The notes below the pieces were generated by a model that was given only the letters and a program-made list of their open reading frames with translations, was not told the DNA's origin and ran no database searches. A program made the position numbers and the translations under genes. A stretch of DNA of 15,271 nt from contig CAKORQ010000010.1 in the NCBI GenBank assembly GCA_934101445.1, positions 1-15,271 of the forward strand, read 5' to 3'. Below, in pieces: positions 15,248 to 15,271 of the stretch; within the stretch, counting starts at the first letter, position 1; the number at the start of each line of letters is the position of its first letter. This stretch comes from an uncultured Bacilli bacterium. Lineage in GTDB: Bacteria; Bacillota_I; Bacilli_A; RF39; UBA660.

Positions 15248-15271
15248 CAACCATAAAAAGAAAATGATAAA

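Noticed and set aside
1..15271. Avoidance of AGCT (restriction-site avoidance) as the cause of GAG-GCT usage
   Set aside because: AGCT occurs repeatedly, for example near 4384, 5973, 8680 and 8780, so the site itself is not avoided.
1..15271. CRISPR array, tRNA/rRNA genes, insertion sequences
   Set aside because: No spaced direct repeats, no clover-leaf or rRNA-like segments, and no transposase or terminal repeats were found in the short intergenic gaps.

Overview
This AT-rich window comes from a low-GC Gram-positive (Bacillota-type) bacterium. RpoB, RpoC and the HrcA/GrpE/DnaK/DnaJ set are all of the Firmicutes kind, and AT-rich codons dominate. The standard code fits: there is no internal TGA in roughly 4,700 codons and every tryptophan is TGG. 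My best guess is an uncultured gut Bacilli lineage close to the former Tenericutes (RF39-like). This rests on the mollicute-like rifampicin-pocket residues, the very AT-rich composition, and an exported protein whose C-terminal module I associate with such genomes. It is an inference from memory, not a database result.

Layout, all on the + strand. (1) Bases 1-6609 hold the 3' part of rpoB, overlapping rpoC, closed by a terminator whose stem includes the rpoC stop codon. (2) Bases 6632-10207 hold a heat-shock operon, hrcA-grpE-dnaK. A consensus sigma-A promoter is flanked by two CIRCE operators, one over the -35 box and one at the transcription start. The operon ends in a perfect 11-bp hairpin. 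(3) Bases 10222-13259 hold a second unit, pepF-dnaJ, with an extended -10 promoter and no CIRCE. dnaJ overlaps the end of pepF. (4) Bases 13373-15247 hold an exported protein of unknown function and, 42 nt downstream, a small predicted zinc metallopeptidase.

Working together: rpoB and rpoC encode the catalytic core of RNA polymerase. HrcA represses its own operon through CIRCE, which links chaperone supply to protein-folding stress. GrpE and DnaK act with DnaJ in the folding cycle, but DnaJ is produced here from a separate unit together with an oligopeptidase, not under HrcA. The last two genes look like lineage-specific accessory genes.

The most notable points are the rifampicin-pocket substitutions (513K, 516E and 526D in E. 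coli numbering), the doubled CIRCE with an atypical first copy, the pepF insertion between dnaK and dnaJ, the long acidic tails on both large RNA polymerase subunits, and the uncharacterised terminal gene pair. I found no RNA genes, mobile elements or CRISPR arrays, and no gene-free stretch exceeds 300 bases (the longest is about 220, 13210-13429).
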